This document shows, piece by piece, positions 11,652-21,274 of a stretch of 64,000 nt of DNA. The stretch covers positions 65,206,692-65,270,691 of the forward strand of contig OY987299.1 of the NCBI GenBank assembly GCA_963920635.1, given 5' to 3'. How positions within the stretch are numbered: position 1 is the stretch's first letter; each line of letters begins with the position of its first letter. The translations under genes and the position numbers were made by a program. The notes beneath the pieces are model-generated. The model was not told the origin of the DNA. It saw nothing but the letters and a program-made list of their open reading frames with translations, and searched no databases. The stretch comes from Pseudeuparius sepicola. Its lineage: Eukaryota; Arthropoda; Insecta; Coleoptera; Anthribidae.

Positions 11652-12438
11652 GTTCGTTATCTCGTAATTTTAATTTTTGTTCATAGAAATTATTAACTGT
11701 TATTTTGTCGGTTTTTAACGCAAAAATATCAGAAAAGTCATTGCAAAGGGTAAGAACATCTGATTTTACAAATTCGGGTATGTCCGTGTTCAATTGTTTT
11801 AACAACTGTGCTTTCCTATTTTTATTTTCTATTTCTATTTTATAAATTTTAAATTGACTCAAAGGAATTGTTTCAAGAAAAGGTAATTTTAAATTCACAC
11901 TTTCGAAAGTTGTGTTTATAATTTTAACTAATGAATTTTCTTTAGAAACTATAGTTCTAGCAATGAATACTCCTGGTTTTAATTCTTTATTTACTACCAC
12001 TGATTTCTGGTTGATTTCTTTTAAGCAGTTAATTTCTCTTACTACCTCACATCGAGGTGGGATGTAAATGGAATTTTCATCTGGGCTTGAGTAAACAGGT
12101 ACAACAACTTTAATTCCATGACTGGGTCGTATAGTTAAAGTCCAGGTGTCATAATCAATATTAGAGTGATATTTTATGAAAAAATCTCTGCCCAAAATAC
12201 CATCAGCAGGAATAGGAAAGTTCTCACCCACAACATGAAACGTGTGTTTTAATTTAATATTTTTAGCATAAATAGTAGTTTCAGTTATCCCTTTAGATTC
12301 AATAATTTCATCTGTTACTCCCTGTATGTGACTTACTCTGGAAATATCTATATTTTGGAATGGCCTCATTTGTGTTTCTTTAAAAAGGGAAATATCCGCT
12401 CCTGTGTCTAATAGAAATGTACTTACAGAATCTGACAT
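11652..12438 (-). pseudogene. Gypsy protease fragment, truncated copy
   Basis: Inverted duplicate of the protease part of the gypsy pol gene. The active-site triad region DTGAD is present near the start (after MSDSVSTFLL), followed by the protease flap region and ILGRD. The reading runs into the rearrangement breakpoint at 11,652, so reverse transcriptase and integrase are missing. It differs from the right-hand copy by at least one residue (QKS against QES). Confidence 0.9.
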
Positions 12439-12493
12439 GTCTGTCTTAATGATAACAAAATTCGAAAGTGTTAAATTTAAAATGTAAACTTTT

Positions 12494-13704
12494 ATTGCAT
12501 GATTTCCCCCAAACGGATCTGTTGGGGGGTTTCCCCGTTTCCCGGACTTTCACCGGATGTAGAACAAAATCTTACGGACTGACCCCTGTATGATTGATTA
12601 TTGTTGTGATACCTAGGAACATAACCACGTGTACCTCTACCGCCAATGCCTCTGTTTTGCAGTCCTCTGTGCCTGTTAAAATTTGAATAATCCCGGTTTT
12701 GATTATTGTGGTAACCGTTATTTTGAAATCTTCCTCCACGACGATTACCCCTGTAGTTATGAAAGTTTCTATTTTGACCGAAATATAAAACATTTCATGG
12801 AGGCAGTTGGGCATTGGTGTTAACAAATTTAGCGATAACCTCCTGCACTGAATTAAAAGTACCGGCCTCAACCATCAACCTAGCTTTTTCGGTATTTGCA
12901 TTTTGCCCCAGTGTCCTAACTGTCGTTTCTATCGCGTATTTCGCTGCAACATTAAGCGGGACGCCTTCTGAAACGTGAGCATTTTGTAATTTATCAGCCA
13001 AGTTTTCAATTTCTATTGCATAATTTAACGCTTCTTTATTATTCTGTCTGAAATTAAGTAATTTAGCGGTTATTACATTAGAACTTTCGCCTTTTATGTT
13101 ATTTTTCAACTTATTAATAATAGCCGGGAGGTTGTTTTCTGTAGTAATTAAATTTCGAGCTTTACCTGTAAGTCTGGTTTTAACGAAGGCAACTGCGTTA
13201 TCGGCGTGATCGGTAGCATTTTGGTTTAGCAGTTCTAGTGCATCTAAAAATGATGTTAACTTGTCAACACACCCGTCGAATTGGTTAGGCACTATTTTGC
13301 TGGCTAAACTAAAAAATTCTGCCGCGTTCCTAGCCATAGTGTCGGAACTACTATCGTCAGAATCTTCCGAAAATTCCTCAACTACCCGAGGGTCTATTTT
13401 GCCAACACAAGAACTCGGTATTTTATATTTAACTTTTGAAGTTTGAAATGATTTTATTACCTTATCTCTGACTTTAAGAAAAATTTGTTTACCCACCTGT
13501 TTATCCAATTCGTCCAGAGAATCCCATGAATCCGCTAGGGTTTTAGTAATTTCATTGAATAGCCTGGTTATGTTGTCCCTAATTTCAATTTGAACTACCT
13601 CTGATTTTGGAAATTCCTTTTTTTAAAACTCGCTTTGCTTGCTTATAAATTTCAGCTTGCAATGTTTTTAACTTGACAGTGACATCGATATTACTAATTT
13701 CCAT
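12494..13704 (-). pseudogene. Gypsy gag, inverted copy with frameshift and stop
   Basis: Mirror of the gag gene at 19,155-20,365. It carries the same two lesions: a run of seven T (A on the coding strand) near 13,620 that shifts the frame after about 29 codons, and a TGA at about 12,796-12,798 before the RG/N-rich C-terminal tail. It differs from the right copy at one residue (VRTLG against VRSLG). Because the lesions are shared, they predate the inverted duplication. Confidence 0.85.
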
Positions 13705-13867
13705 GTGCTTCCTAAGCAGGGTGTACCAAAAGTAGGCAAAACCCGGTAGTACCTTTTATATTACACCTAATGGACCTAAAACAGAACTTATAACTAGAGA
13801 CTTCACTGCACTTATACGGGTTTTCTTAGCAGAAACAGCTGGAAAGAAAAAATATATAGTTAAAGGT

Positions 13868-14107
13868 CTAAACAGCTTGCATGTTGGTCAGAGAGGTCGC
13901 CAAATTTCTTCTCATCGTAGTCTCCATGCGCTTCGTGTGCTGTTGATACATCCAAACAGCCAAACGTATTACCAAAACTGCCAATATTAAATACAGTATT
14001 ATCTTGACGTCTTTGGATAAATGGTATTCCTTTTCTTGTATGATGAAATTCGAGTTTACCACACCATTTTCGTTCAATTCCATTTCTTTTGACTGTGACT
14101 TTCCCAT
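13868..14107 (-). CDS. Small membrane ORF of the gypsy element, inverted copy
   Basis: 79 aa, encoded protein identical to the copy at 18,751-18,990. It begins MGKSQSK and contains one hydrophobic segment. It lies between the LTR and gag, as in the right-hand copy. It has no downstream pol here, so it is part of a truncated element. Confidence 0.7.
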   Translation of the reverse strand: MGKSQSKEMELNENGVVNSNFIIQEKEYHLSKDVKIILYLILAVLVIRLAVWMYQQHTKRMETTMRRNLATSLTNMQAV

Positions 14108-14252
14108 GTTACTGCTACTTAATTTACCAGAACCATTTATATTTCAGTTTCCATTCCATTTTATTACTATTTATAAACCATTTTTCCTTCTTCTTCGGCA
14201 GTTCTCTTTCCAACCCCTTTTACAGGATTTAGACTTTTGGCAGGGTCGCCAT

Positions 14253-14444
14253 GTAATGGTTGAAAGTAGGGCCGATTAAAGAAGACAGTATTCACCTTGG
14301 AATTCTTAAGTATATTGAGTTCAATATTCTACATTTTACAAATATAGCAATAATGCCAAGTAATCCAAACATAAATAATTGTTGAATAAGCAACCTAAAT
14401 ATTAAAGTATAATTCTTAAGAGGGTTACTGCCTTAAGCCTCTAT
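14253..14444 (-). repeat. Inverted copy of the gypsy 5' LTR
   Basis: 192 bp, mirror of 18,415-18,606. The primer binding site follows on the minus strand at about 14,252-14,235. Confidence 0.9.
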
Positions 14445-15727
14445 ATTAATCCCAACAATGACTATATATAAAAGAACCAGCTCCCGAATCTGTTTTAACG
14501 CTTATTTCATGTTCATGTAAATTAGGGTGTGAATACATAGACCGTCAGATAGTGACAGATTTAGGTGCCCCATTTTCGCATACTAGCCTCAAAGAGGGTT
14601 GAAAAGTACATCGATGATGAGTAGAATGAAGGGAAATGTACGAGTGGCCCCTGGGGATATCATATGGAAAATTCGATTTTCCTGAACAGAAATAAAAGGT
14701 GTCTGTTGCCCATATTTCCACGCTAGCCATGTTCACTAAATTATTAATTAATAGAACCTGGTTTCGGAAAACCAAAGGCTTGAGTGTTACAGGTGGCTAA
14801 AGGGTTGCAATAAGGGCGTAGTTTTGTAAGCAAAAATCGGAATTTTGACCGATTTTTCCACACAAGCCCATCGAAAGTATGAAAACGTACAACGTCACTA
14901 ACCCGAAAAACATATTGGCTTGAGTGCCGCGAATGGATAAGTACATTTTGAGGTCGGAAAATTTAACGGATTTTTTTTTATTTTTCAGTTATTTTTCCAT
15001 GCAAGCCGTTGAAACTATAGAAAGTTGTTGGTGTGTTTGACATTATAATAAAATTGGCATGATTATCAGATGTGGACGGAACGAAGACTTGCGTCGCAAA
15101 GTTGCAGGAAAATTTATAAAAATTGCCATCATTTTCTCACGCAAGCCGTTTGACATATGCTTAGAATAAGTGATTCTAAGACTATATAACAAAAGGCTTG
15201 CGTGTCGGATATGGTCATCACATTAATAATTATATATTAATTTTAAAAATCTAGAAATTTCCACCATTTTCTCATACAAGCCGTTTAGCATATGCTTAGA
15301 AAAAGTGATTATAAGACTATTGTAACAAAAGGCTTGAGTGAAATTGAAAAAAAGTTGAAATTGGCAAAATGTGTCCCAAAGTTCGAAAAATAAAATTATC
15401 CCCTACCTCATTTAAATGTTACAGATGAATTGTACGTTCAAAACTAAGAAAAAAATGCCCAATAAGCATTGACTAAAACATCAATTTTCCATATGTTATC
15501 CCCAGGGGCCACTCGTAAATTTCACTTCATTCTACTCAGCATCGATGTACTTTTCAACCCTCTTCGAGGCTAGTATGCGAAAATGGGGCACCTAAATCTG
15601 TCACTATCTGACGGTCTAACAGGTGTAGTGACAGAAGAGCAGGCTTGCGTTGCTCTACAATGTGTTATCATTGCCATGGACAATCATGCTTAAATGTTGA
15701 ATCTGTGGAAGACGACCAAGATTTATA
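14445..15727 (+). pseudogene. Cys-rich (CXC-like) gene tail, split by an insertion
   Basis: 14,445-14,534 and 15,619-15,727 together match the C-terminal part of the ORF ending at 26,863: a CSCKLGC-type motif, then a second Cys cluster and a short acidic end (EDDQDL). The TAGACCG element (14,538-15,618) splits the Cys-rich region between the two clusters. The arrangement of paired C-x-C motifs resembles CXC/tesmin-type domains found in many uncharacterised insect proteins; function is unknown. Confidence 0.6.
14538..15618. mobile_element. TAGACCG...CGGTCTA element, 1,081 bp
   Basis: The terminal inverted repeats start TAGACCGTCAGATAGTGAC and extend about 100 bp. They are flanked by a 3-bp duplication, ACA, judged against the uninterrupted copy at 26,750. 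The interior holds a series of inverted word pairs caagcc/ggcttg at about 14,787, 14,863, 14,920, 15,003, 15,140, 15,190, 15,278 and 15,330, making a chain of potential hairpins. It has no ORF. The superfamily is unknown. Confidence 0.7.
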
Positions 15728-16063
15728 ATTAACATTTGATAATTAGTGGATTAGGCCTACCAGGAGATACCACTTAAAAAAAAGCGCCAAGTACTTTACC
15801 TCTAGGGTGGTGTGGAAATAAGTACAACACTTTCTTTTTATAGAGGTGAGGGGGTGAAAGTTGTTTATTTATTAAAATTGTAAATACATTTTAGTACCTA
15901 CTGCTATTTTAAGCTTTGAACGTTTTAGATCGTACTGTAGAGAGTGCTAATCGGAACCAACCCTTATGTTTGCGCCATATTTCCCAGGTTATTAGTAATT
16001 TTAGGAAAAAAGTGTTAAAAACCTTTTTGATAGAGAATTTTCCAAGGAACAATTTTGTATATA
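15728..16063. other. 3' flank of the Cys-rich gene tail
   Basis: This matches 26,864-27,197 and, reversed, 16,796-17,131. Short ORFs on both strands here are repeat-encoded by-products and were not annotated. Confidence 0.6.
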
Positions 16064-16795
16064 CAGTGTGGCCCGTTTGGAATGGAGACACCTCTGTAAA
16101 ATTGTTATTTTTCCTCCGATTTTAAAAAACTTTTTTTTTGTTAGATAGGTCTCTGAAAATACTATTTGACACACCTTCCAATTGTTTTGAAAACCAAACA
16201 CCTGGCTAATTGCGACATTTTTTATACCCCCAAAATTCAAGAAATCATATTAGGCATTTTTTTATCAAAAAAATTTACTAAAAAAAGTTGTTTACAATGA
16301 ATCAAAAATCCCATATCCAAAGTTTTATCAAAATCAAAAAATAAAAAATTCCCGAAAAACAATAAATTGAAGGTCCAAAAATCACATTTTAATGAATTTC
16401 TACGGATAGCAAAGTGTGCCATGGAAATTTAAAGTTAAAAAATTAACTTTGCTAACCGTAAAAATTGATTAAAATGTGATTTTTGGACCTTCAATTTATT
16501 TTTTTCGGAAATTTTTTATTTTTTGATTTTGATAAAACTTTGGATTTGGGATTTTTGGTTCATTCTAAACAACTTTTTTTAGTAAATTTTTTTGATAAAA
16601 AAATGCCTAATCTGATTTCTTGAATTTTTGGGGTATAAAAAATTTCGCAGTTAGCCAGGTGTTTGGTTTTCAAAACAATGGGAAGGTGTGTCGAATGGTA
16701 TTTTCAGAGACCTATTTAACAAAAAAAAGTTTTTTAAAATCGCAGCAAAAATTACAATTTTACAGAGGTGTCTCCATTCCAAACGGGCCACACTG
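16064..16795. mobile_element. Palindromic Tc1/mariner-type MITE at the palindrome centre
   Basis: The ends are CAGTGTGGCCCGTTTGG and CCAAACGGGCCACACTG, with TA on each side. The two arms of this 732-bp MITE differ from each other clearly more than the surrounding 4 kb arms do. That suggests the MITE was already a palindrome before the larger inverted duplication formed around it. No transposase. Confidence 0.85.
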
Positions 16796-17131
16796 TATAT
16801 ACAAAATTGTTCCTTGGAAAATTCTCTATCAAAAAGGTTTTTAACACTTTTTTCCTAAAATTACTAATAACCTGGGAAATATGGCGCAAACATAAGGGTT
16901 GGTTCCGATTAGCACTCTCTACAGTACGATCTAAAACGTTCAAAGCTTAAAATAGCAGTAGGTACTAAAATGTATTTACAATTTTAATAAATAAACAACT
17001 TTCACCCCCTCACCCCTATAAAAAGAAAGTGTTGTACTTATTTCCACACCACCCTAGAGGTAAAGTACTTGGCGCTTTTTTTTAAGTGGTATCTCCTGTA
17101 GGCCTAATCCACTAATTATCAAATGTTAATT

Positions 17132-18414
17132 ATAAATCTTGGTCGTCTTCCACAGATTCATCATTTAAGCATGATTGTCCATGGCAATGATAACACATTG
17201 TAGAGCAACGCAAGCCTGCTCTTCTGTCACTACACCTGTTAGACCGTCAGATAGTGACAGATTTAGGTGCCCCATTTTCGCATACTAGCCTCGAAGAGGG
17301 TTGAAAAGTACATCGATGCTGAGTAGAATGAAGTGAAATTTACGAGTGGCCCCTGGGGATAACATATGGAAAATTGATGTTTTAGTCAATGCTTATTGGG
17401 CATTTTTTTCTTAGTTTTGAACGTACAATTCATCTGTAACATTTAAATGAGGTAGGGGATAATTTTATTTTTCGAACTTTGGGACACATTTTGCCAATTT
17501 CAACTTTTTTTCAATTTCACTCAAGCCTTTTGTTACAATAGTCTTATAATCACTTTTTCTAAGCATATGCTAAACGGCTTGTATGAGAAAATGGTGGAAA
17601 TTTCTAGATTTTTAAAATTAATATATAATTATTAATGTGATGACCATATCCGACACGCAAGCCTTTTGTTATATAGTCTTAGAATCACTTATTCTAAGCA
17701 TATGTCAAACGGCTTGCGTGAGAAAATGATGGCAATTTTTATAAATTTTCCTGCAACTTTGCGACGCAAGTCTTCGTTCCGTCCACATCTTATAATCATG
17801 CCAATTTTATTATAATGTCAAACACACCAACAACTTTCTATAGTTTCAACGGCTTGCATGGAAAAATAACTGAAAAATAAAAAAAAATCCGTTAAATTTT
17901 CCGACCTCAAAATGTACTTATCCATTCGCGGCACTCAAGCCAATATGTTTTTCGGGTTAGTGACGTTGTACGTTTTCATACTTTCGATGGGCTTGTGTGG
18001 AAAAATCGGTCAAAATTTCGATTTTTGCTTACAAAACTACGCCCTTATTGCAACCCTTTAGCCACCTGTAACACTCAAGCCTTTGGTTTTCCGAAACCAG
18101 GTTCTATTAATTAATAATTTAGTGAACATGGCTAGCGTGGAAATATGGGCAACAGACACCTTTTATTTCTGTTCAGGAAAATCGAATTTTCCATATGATA
18201 TCCCCAGGGGCCACTCGTAAATTTCCCTTCATTCTACTCATCATCGATGTACTTTTCAACCCTCTTTGAGGCTAGTATGCGAAAATGGGGCACCTAAATC
18301 TGTCACTATCTGACGGTCTATGTATTCACACCCTAATTTACATGAACATGAAATAAGCGTTAAAACAGATTCGGGAGCTGGTTCTTTTATATATAGTCAT
18401 TGTTGGGATTAATA
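17132..18414 (-). pseudogene. Cys-rich gene tail, inverted copy, split by an insertion
   Basis: Mirror of 14,445-15,727, at 18,414-18,325 and 17,240-17,132, reading leftward. Its 5' continuation lies beyond the gypsy insertion at 26,433-26,258. One change near the end (DESVED against VESVED) distinguishes it from the copy at 26,500-26,863. Confidence 0.6.
17241..18321. mobile_element. TAGACCG...CGGTCTA element, mirror copy
   Basis: Mirror image of 14,538-15,618, with the same ends and the same internal caagcc/ggcttg series. It was carried along by the inverted duplication rather than inserted independently. Confidence 0.75.
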
Positions 18415-18606
18415 TAGAGGCTTAAGGCAGTAACCCTCTTAAGAATTATACTTTAATATTTAGGTTGCTTATTCAACAATTATTTATGTTTGGATTACTT
18501 GGCATTATTGCTATATTTGTAAAATGTAGAATATTGAACTCAATATACTTAAGAATTCCAAGGTGAATACTGTCTTCTTTAATCGGCCCTACTTTCAACC
18601 ATTACA
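18415..18606 (+). repeat. Gypsy 5' LTR
   Basis: 192 bp, from TAGAGGCTTAAGG to CCATTACA. It is identical or nearly identical to the 3' LTR, indicating recent insertion. The ends are not the usual TG...CA pair: the 3' end is CA but the 5' end reads TA. Confidence 0.9.
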
Positions 18607-18624
18607 TGGCGACCCTGCCAAAAG
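18607..18624 (+). promoter_or_regulatory. Primer binding site
   Basis: TGGCGACCCTGCCAAAAG directly follows the LTR. TGGCGACC starts the binding sites of several insect gypsy-type elements that use a tRNA-Arg or similar primer. The exact tRNA was not determined. Confidence 0.6.
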
Positions 18625-18750
18625 TCTAAATCCTGTAAAAGGGGTTGGAAAGAGAACTGCCGAAGAAGAAGGAAAAATGGTTTATAAATAATAATAAAAT
18701 GGAATGGAAACTGAAATATAAATGGTTCTGGTAAATTAAGTAGCAGTAAC

Positions 18751-18990
18751 ATGGGAAAGTCACAGTCAAAAGAAATGGAATTGAACGAAAATGGTGTGGT
18801 AAACTCGAATTTCATCATACAAGAAAAGGAATACCATTTATCCAAAGACGTCAAGATAATACTGTATTTAATATTGGCAGTTTTGGTAATACGTTTGGCT
18901 GTTTGGATGTATCAACAGCACACGAAGCGCATGGAGACTACGATGAGAAGAAATTTGGCGACCTCTCTGACCAACATGCAAGCTGTTTAG
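18751..18990 (+). CDS. Small membrane protein ORF upstream of gag
   Basis: 79 aa. It starts MGKSQSK, which fits an N-myristoylation signal (G2, S5, basic follow-up). A charged region follows, then a hydrophobic stretch IILYLILAVLVIRLAVW at about residues 35-51, and a basic tail with KRMETTMRRN. The predicted form is a single-pass or membrane-anchored protein. It sits between the primer binding site and gag in an intact frame, in contrast to the damaged gag and pol. Similar small ORFs precede gag in other insect gypsy-type elements as far as I recall; the role is unknown. Confidence 0.7.
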   Translation: MGKSQSKEMELNENGVVNSNFIIQEKEYHLSKDVKIILYLILAVLVIRLAVWMYQQHTKRMETTMRRNLATSLTNMQAV

Positions 18991-19154
18991 ACCTTTAACT
19001 ATATATTTTTTCTTTCCAGCTGTTTCTGCTAAGAAAACCCGTATAAGTGCAGTGAAGTCTCTAGTTATAAGTTCTGTTTTAGGTCCATTAGGTGTAATAT
19101 AAAAGGTACTACCGGGTTTTGCCTACTTTTGGTACACCCTGCTTAGGAAGCACA

Positions 19155-20365
19155 TGGAAATTAGTAATATCGATGTCGCTGTCAAGTTAAAAACATTGCA
19201 AGCTGAAATTTATAAGCAAGCAAAGCGAGTTTTAAAAAAAGGAATTTCCAAAATCAGAGGTAGTTCAAATTGAAATTAGGGACAACATAACCAGGCTATT
19301 CAATGAAATTACTAAAACCCTAGCGGATTCATGGGATTCTCTGGACGAATTGGATAAACAGGTGGGTAAACAAATTTTTCTTAAAGTCAGAGATAAGGTA
19401 ATAAAATCATTTCAAACTTCAAAAGTTAAATATAAAATACCGAGTTCTTGTGTTGGCAAAATAGACCCTCGGGTAGTTGAGGAATTTTCGGAAGATTCTG
19501 ACGATAGTAGTTCCGACACTATGGCTAGGAACGCGGCAGAATTTTTTAGTTTAGCCAGCAAAATAGTGCCTAACCAATTCGACGGGTGTGTTGACAAGTT
19601 AACATCATTTTTAGATGCACTAGAACTGCTAAACCAAAATGCTACCGATCACGCCGATAACGCAGTTGCCTTCGTTAAAACCAGACTTACAGGTAAAGCT
19701 CGAAATTTAATTACTACAGAAAACAACCTCCCGGCTATTATTAATAAGTTGAAAAATAACATAAAAGGCGAAAGTTCTAATGTAATAACCGCTAAATTAC
19801 TTAATTTCAGACAGAATAATAAAGAAGCGTTAAATTATGCAATAGAAATTGAAAACTTGGCTGATAAATTACAAAATGCTCACGTTTCAGAAGGCGTCCC
19901 GCTTAATGTTGCAGCGAAATACGCGATAGAAACGACAGTTAGGTCACTGGGGCAAAATGCAAATACCGAAAAAGCTAGGTTGATGGTTGAGGCCGGTACT
20001 TTTAATTCAGTGCAGGAGGTTATCGCTAAATTTGTTAACACCAATGCCCAACTGCCTCCATGAAATGTTTTATATTTCGGTCAAAATAGAAACTTTCATA
20101 ACTACAGGGGTAATCGTCGTGGAGGAAGATTTCAAAATAACGGTTACCACAATAATCAAAACCGGGATTATTCAAATTTTAACAGGCACAGAGGACTGCA
20201 AAACAGAGGCATTGGCGGTAGAGGTACACGTGGTTATGTTCCTAGGTATCACAACAATAATCAATCATACAGGGGTCAGTCCGTAAGATTTTGTTCTACA
20301 TCCGGTGAAAGTCCGGGAAACGGGGAAACCCCCCAACAGATCCGTTTGGGGGAAATAATGCAATA
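19155..20365 (+). pseudogene. Gypsy gag (frameshift and in-frame stop)
   Basis: The reading starts MEISNIDVAVKLKTLQ. A run of seven A near 19,232 shifts the frame; the main body continues in the next frame through 20,060 (DKQVGKQIFLKVRDK ... NTNAQLPP). A TGA at 20,061-20,063 is followed in the same frame by an Asn/Arg/Gly-rich tail rich in RGG and YRG, ending at a TAA at 20,365. There is no CCHC zinc knuckle; the RG-rich tail probably replaces it for RNA binding. The protein is the structural coat of the particle. The pol frame overlaps the end in the -1 phase near aataatgcaataaaag, suggesting -1 frameshifting. Confidence 0.85.
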
Positions 20366-20419
20366 AAAGTTTACATTTTAAATTTAACACTTTCGAATTT
20401 TGTTATCATTAAGACAGAC

Positions 20420-21253
20420 ATGTCAGATTCTGTAAGTACATTTCTATTAGACACAGGAGCGGATATTTCCCTTTTTAAAGAAACACAAATGAGGCCATTC
20501 CAAAATATAGATATTTCCAGAGTAAGTCACATACAGGGAGTAACAGATGAAATTATTGAATCTAAAGGGATAACTGAAACTACTATTTATGCTAAAAATA
20601 TTAAATTAAAACACACGTTTCATGTTGTGGGTGAGAACTTTCCTATTCCTGCTGATGGTATTTTGGGCAGAGATTTTTTCATAAAATATCACTCTAATAT
20701 TGATTATGACACCTGGACTTTAACTATACGACCCAGTCATGGAATTAAAGTTGTTGTACCTGTTTACTCAAGCCCAGATGAAAATTCCATTTACATCCCA
20801 CCTCGATGTGAGGTAGTAAGAGAAATTAACTGCTTAAAAGAAATCAACCAGGAATCAGTGGTAGTAAATAAAGAATTAAAACCAGGAGTATTCATTGCTA
20901 GAACTATAGTTTCTAAAGAAAATTCATTAGTTAAAATTATAAACACAACTTTCGAAAGTGTGAATTTAAAATTACCTTTTCTTGAAACAATTCCTTTGAG
21001 TCAATTTAAAATTTATAAAATAGAAATAGAAAATAAAAATAGGAAAGCACAGTTGTTAAAACAATTGAACACTGACATACCCGAATTTGTAAAATCAGAT
21101 GTTCTTACCCTTTGCAATGACTTTTCTGATATTTTTGCGTTAAAAACCGACAAAATAACAGTTAATAATTTCTATGAACAAAAATTAAAATTACGAGATA
21201 ACGAACCGGTTTACACAAAAAATTATAGAACACCAAAAATGCACAAAGCATAA
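20420..21253 (+). CDS. Gypsy pol, protease part
   Basis: Aspartic protease of the retrotransposon: LLDTGADISLF active site, then the ILGRDFF motif about 90 residues on. The open frame extends upstream of the ATG to about 20,360, where it overlaps the end of gag in the -1 phase, so the ATG is probably not the true start. The C-terminal part leads into the linker before RT. A TAA at 21,251-21,253 separates it from RT in the same frame, a likely inactivating mutation. Confidence 0.9.
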   Translation: MSDSVSTFLLDTGADISLFKETQMRPFQNIDISRVSHIQGVTDEIIESKGITETTIYAKNIKLKHTFHVVGENFPIPADGILGRDFFIKYHSNIDYDTWTLTIRPSHGIKVVVPVYSSPDENSIYIPPRCEVVREINCLKEINQESVVVNKELKPGVFIARTIVSKENSLVKIINTTFESVNLKLPFLETIPLSQFKIYKIEIENKNRKAQLLKQLNTDIPEFVKSDVLTLCNDFSDIFALKTDKITVNNFYEQKLKLRDNEPVYTKNYRTPKMHKA

Positions 21254-21274
21254 ATAAATAGACAAGTAGAAAAC

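Larger units (their letters stand above)
11651..16429. repeat. Left arm of a 9.56 kb near-perfect palindrome
   Basis: Position x here pairs with 32,859 minus x. The arm contains, reversed, the gypsy 5' part (LTR, small ORF, gag, protease), the Cys-rich gene tail with its TAGACCG insertion, and half of the central MITE. Outside the MITE only scattered differences are seen, such as T against S and K against E changes in the encoded proteins. The homology stops at 11,651, matching 21,208. Confidence 0.9.
16430..21208. repeat. Right arm of the 9.56 kb near-perfect palindrome
   Basis: This is the mirror partner of 11,651-16,429. The arm continues without a break into the rest of the gypsy element, so this side is the likely source of the duplication and the left arm the copy. 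The centre at about 16,430 is a short hairpin (aaagttaa, four A, ttaacttt). Confidence 0.9.

Noticed and set aside
15916..16950. Repeated 60-79 aa ORFs on both strands
   Set aside because: They are mirror images produced by the palindrome and the MITE and have no independent support.
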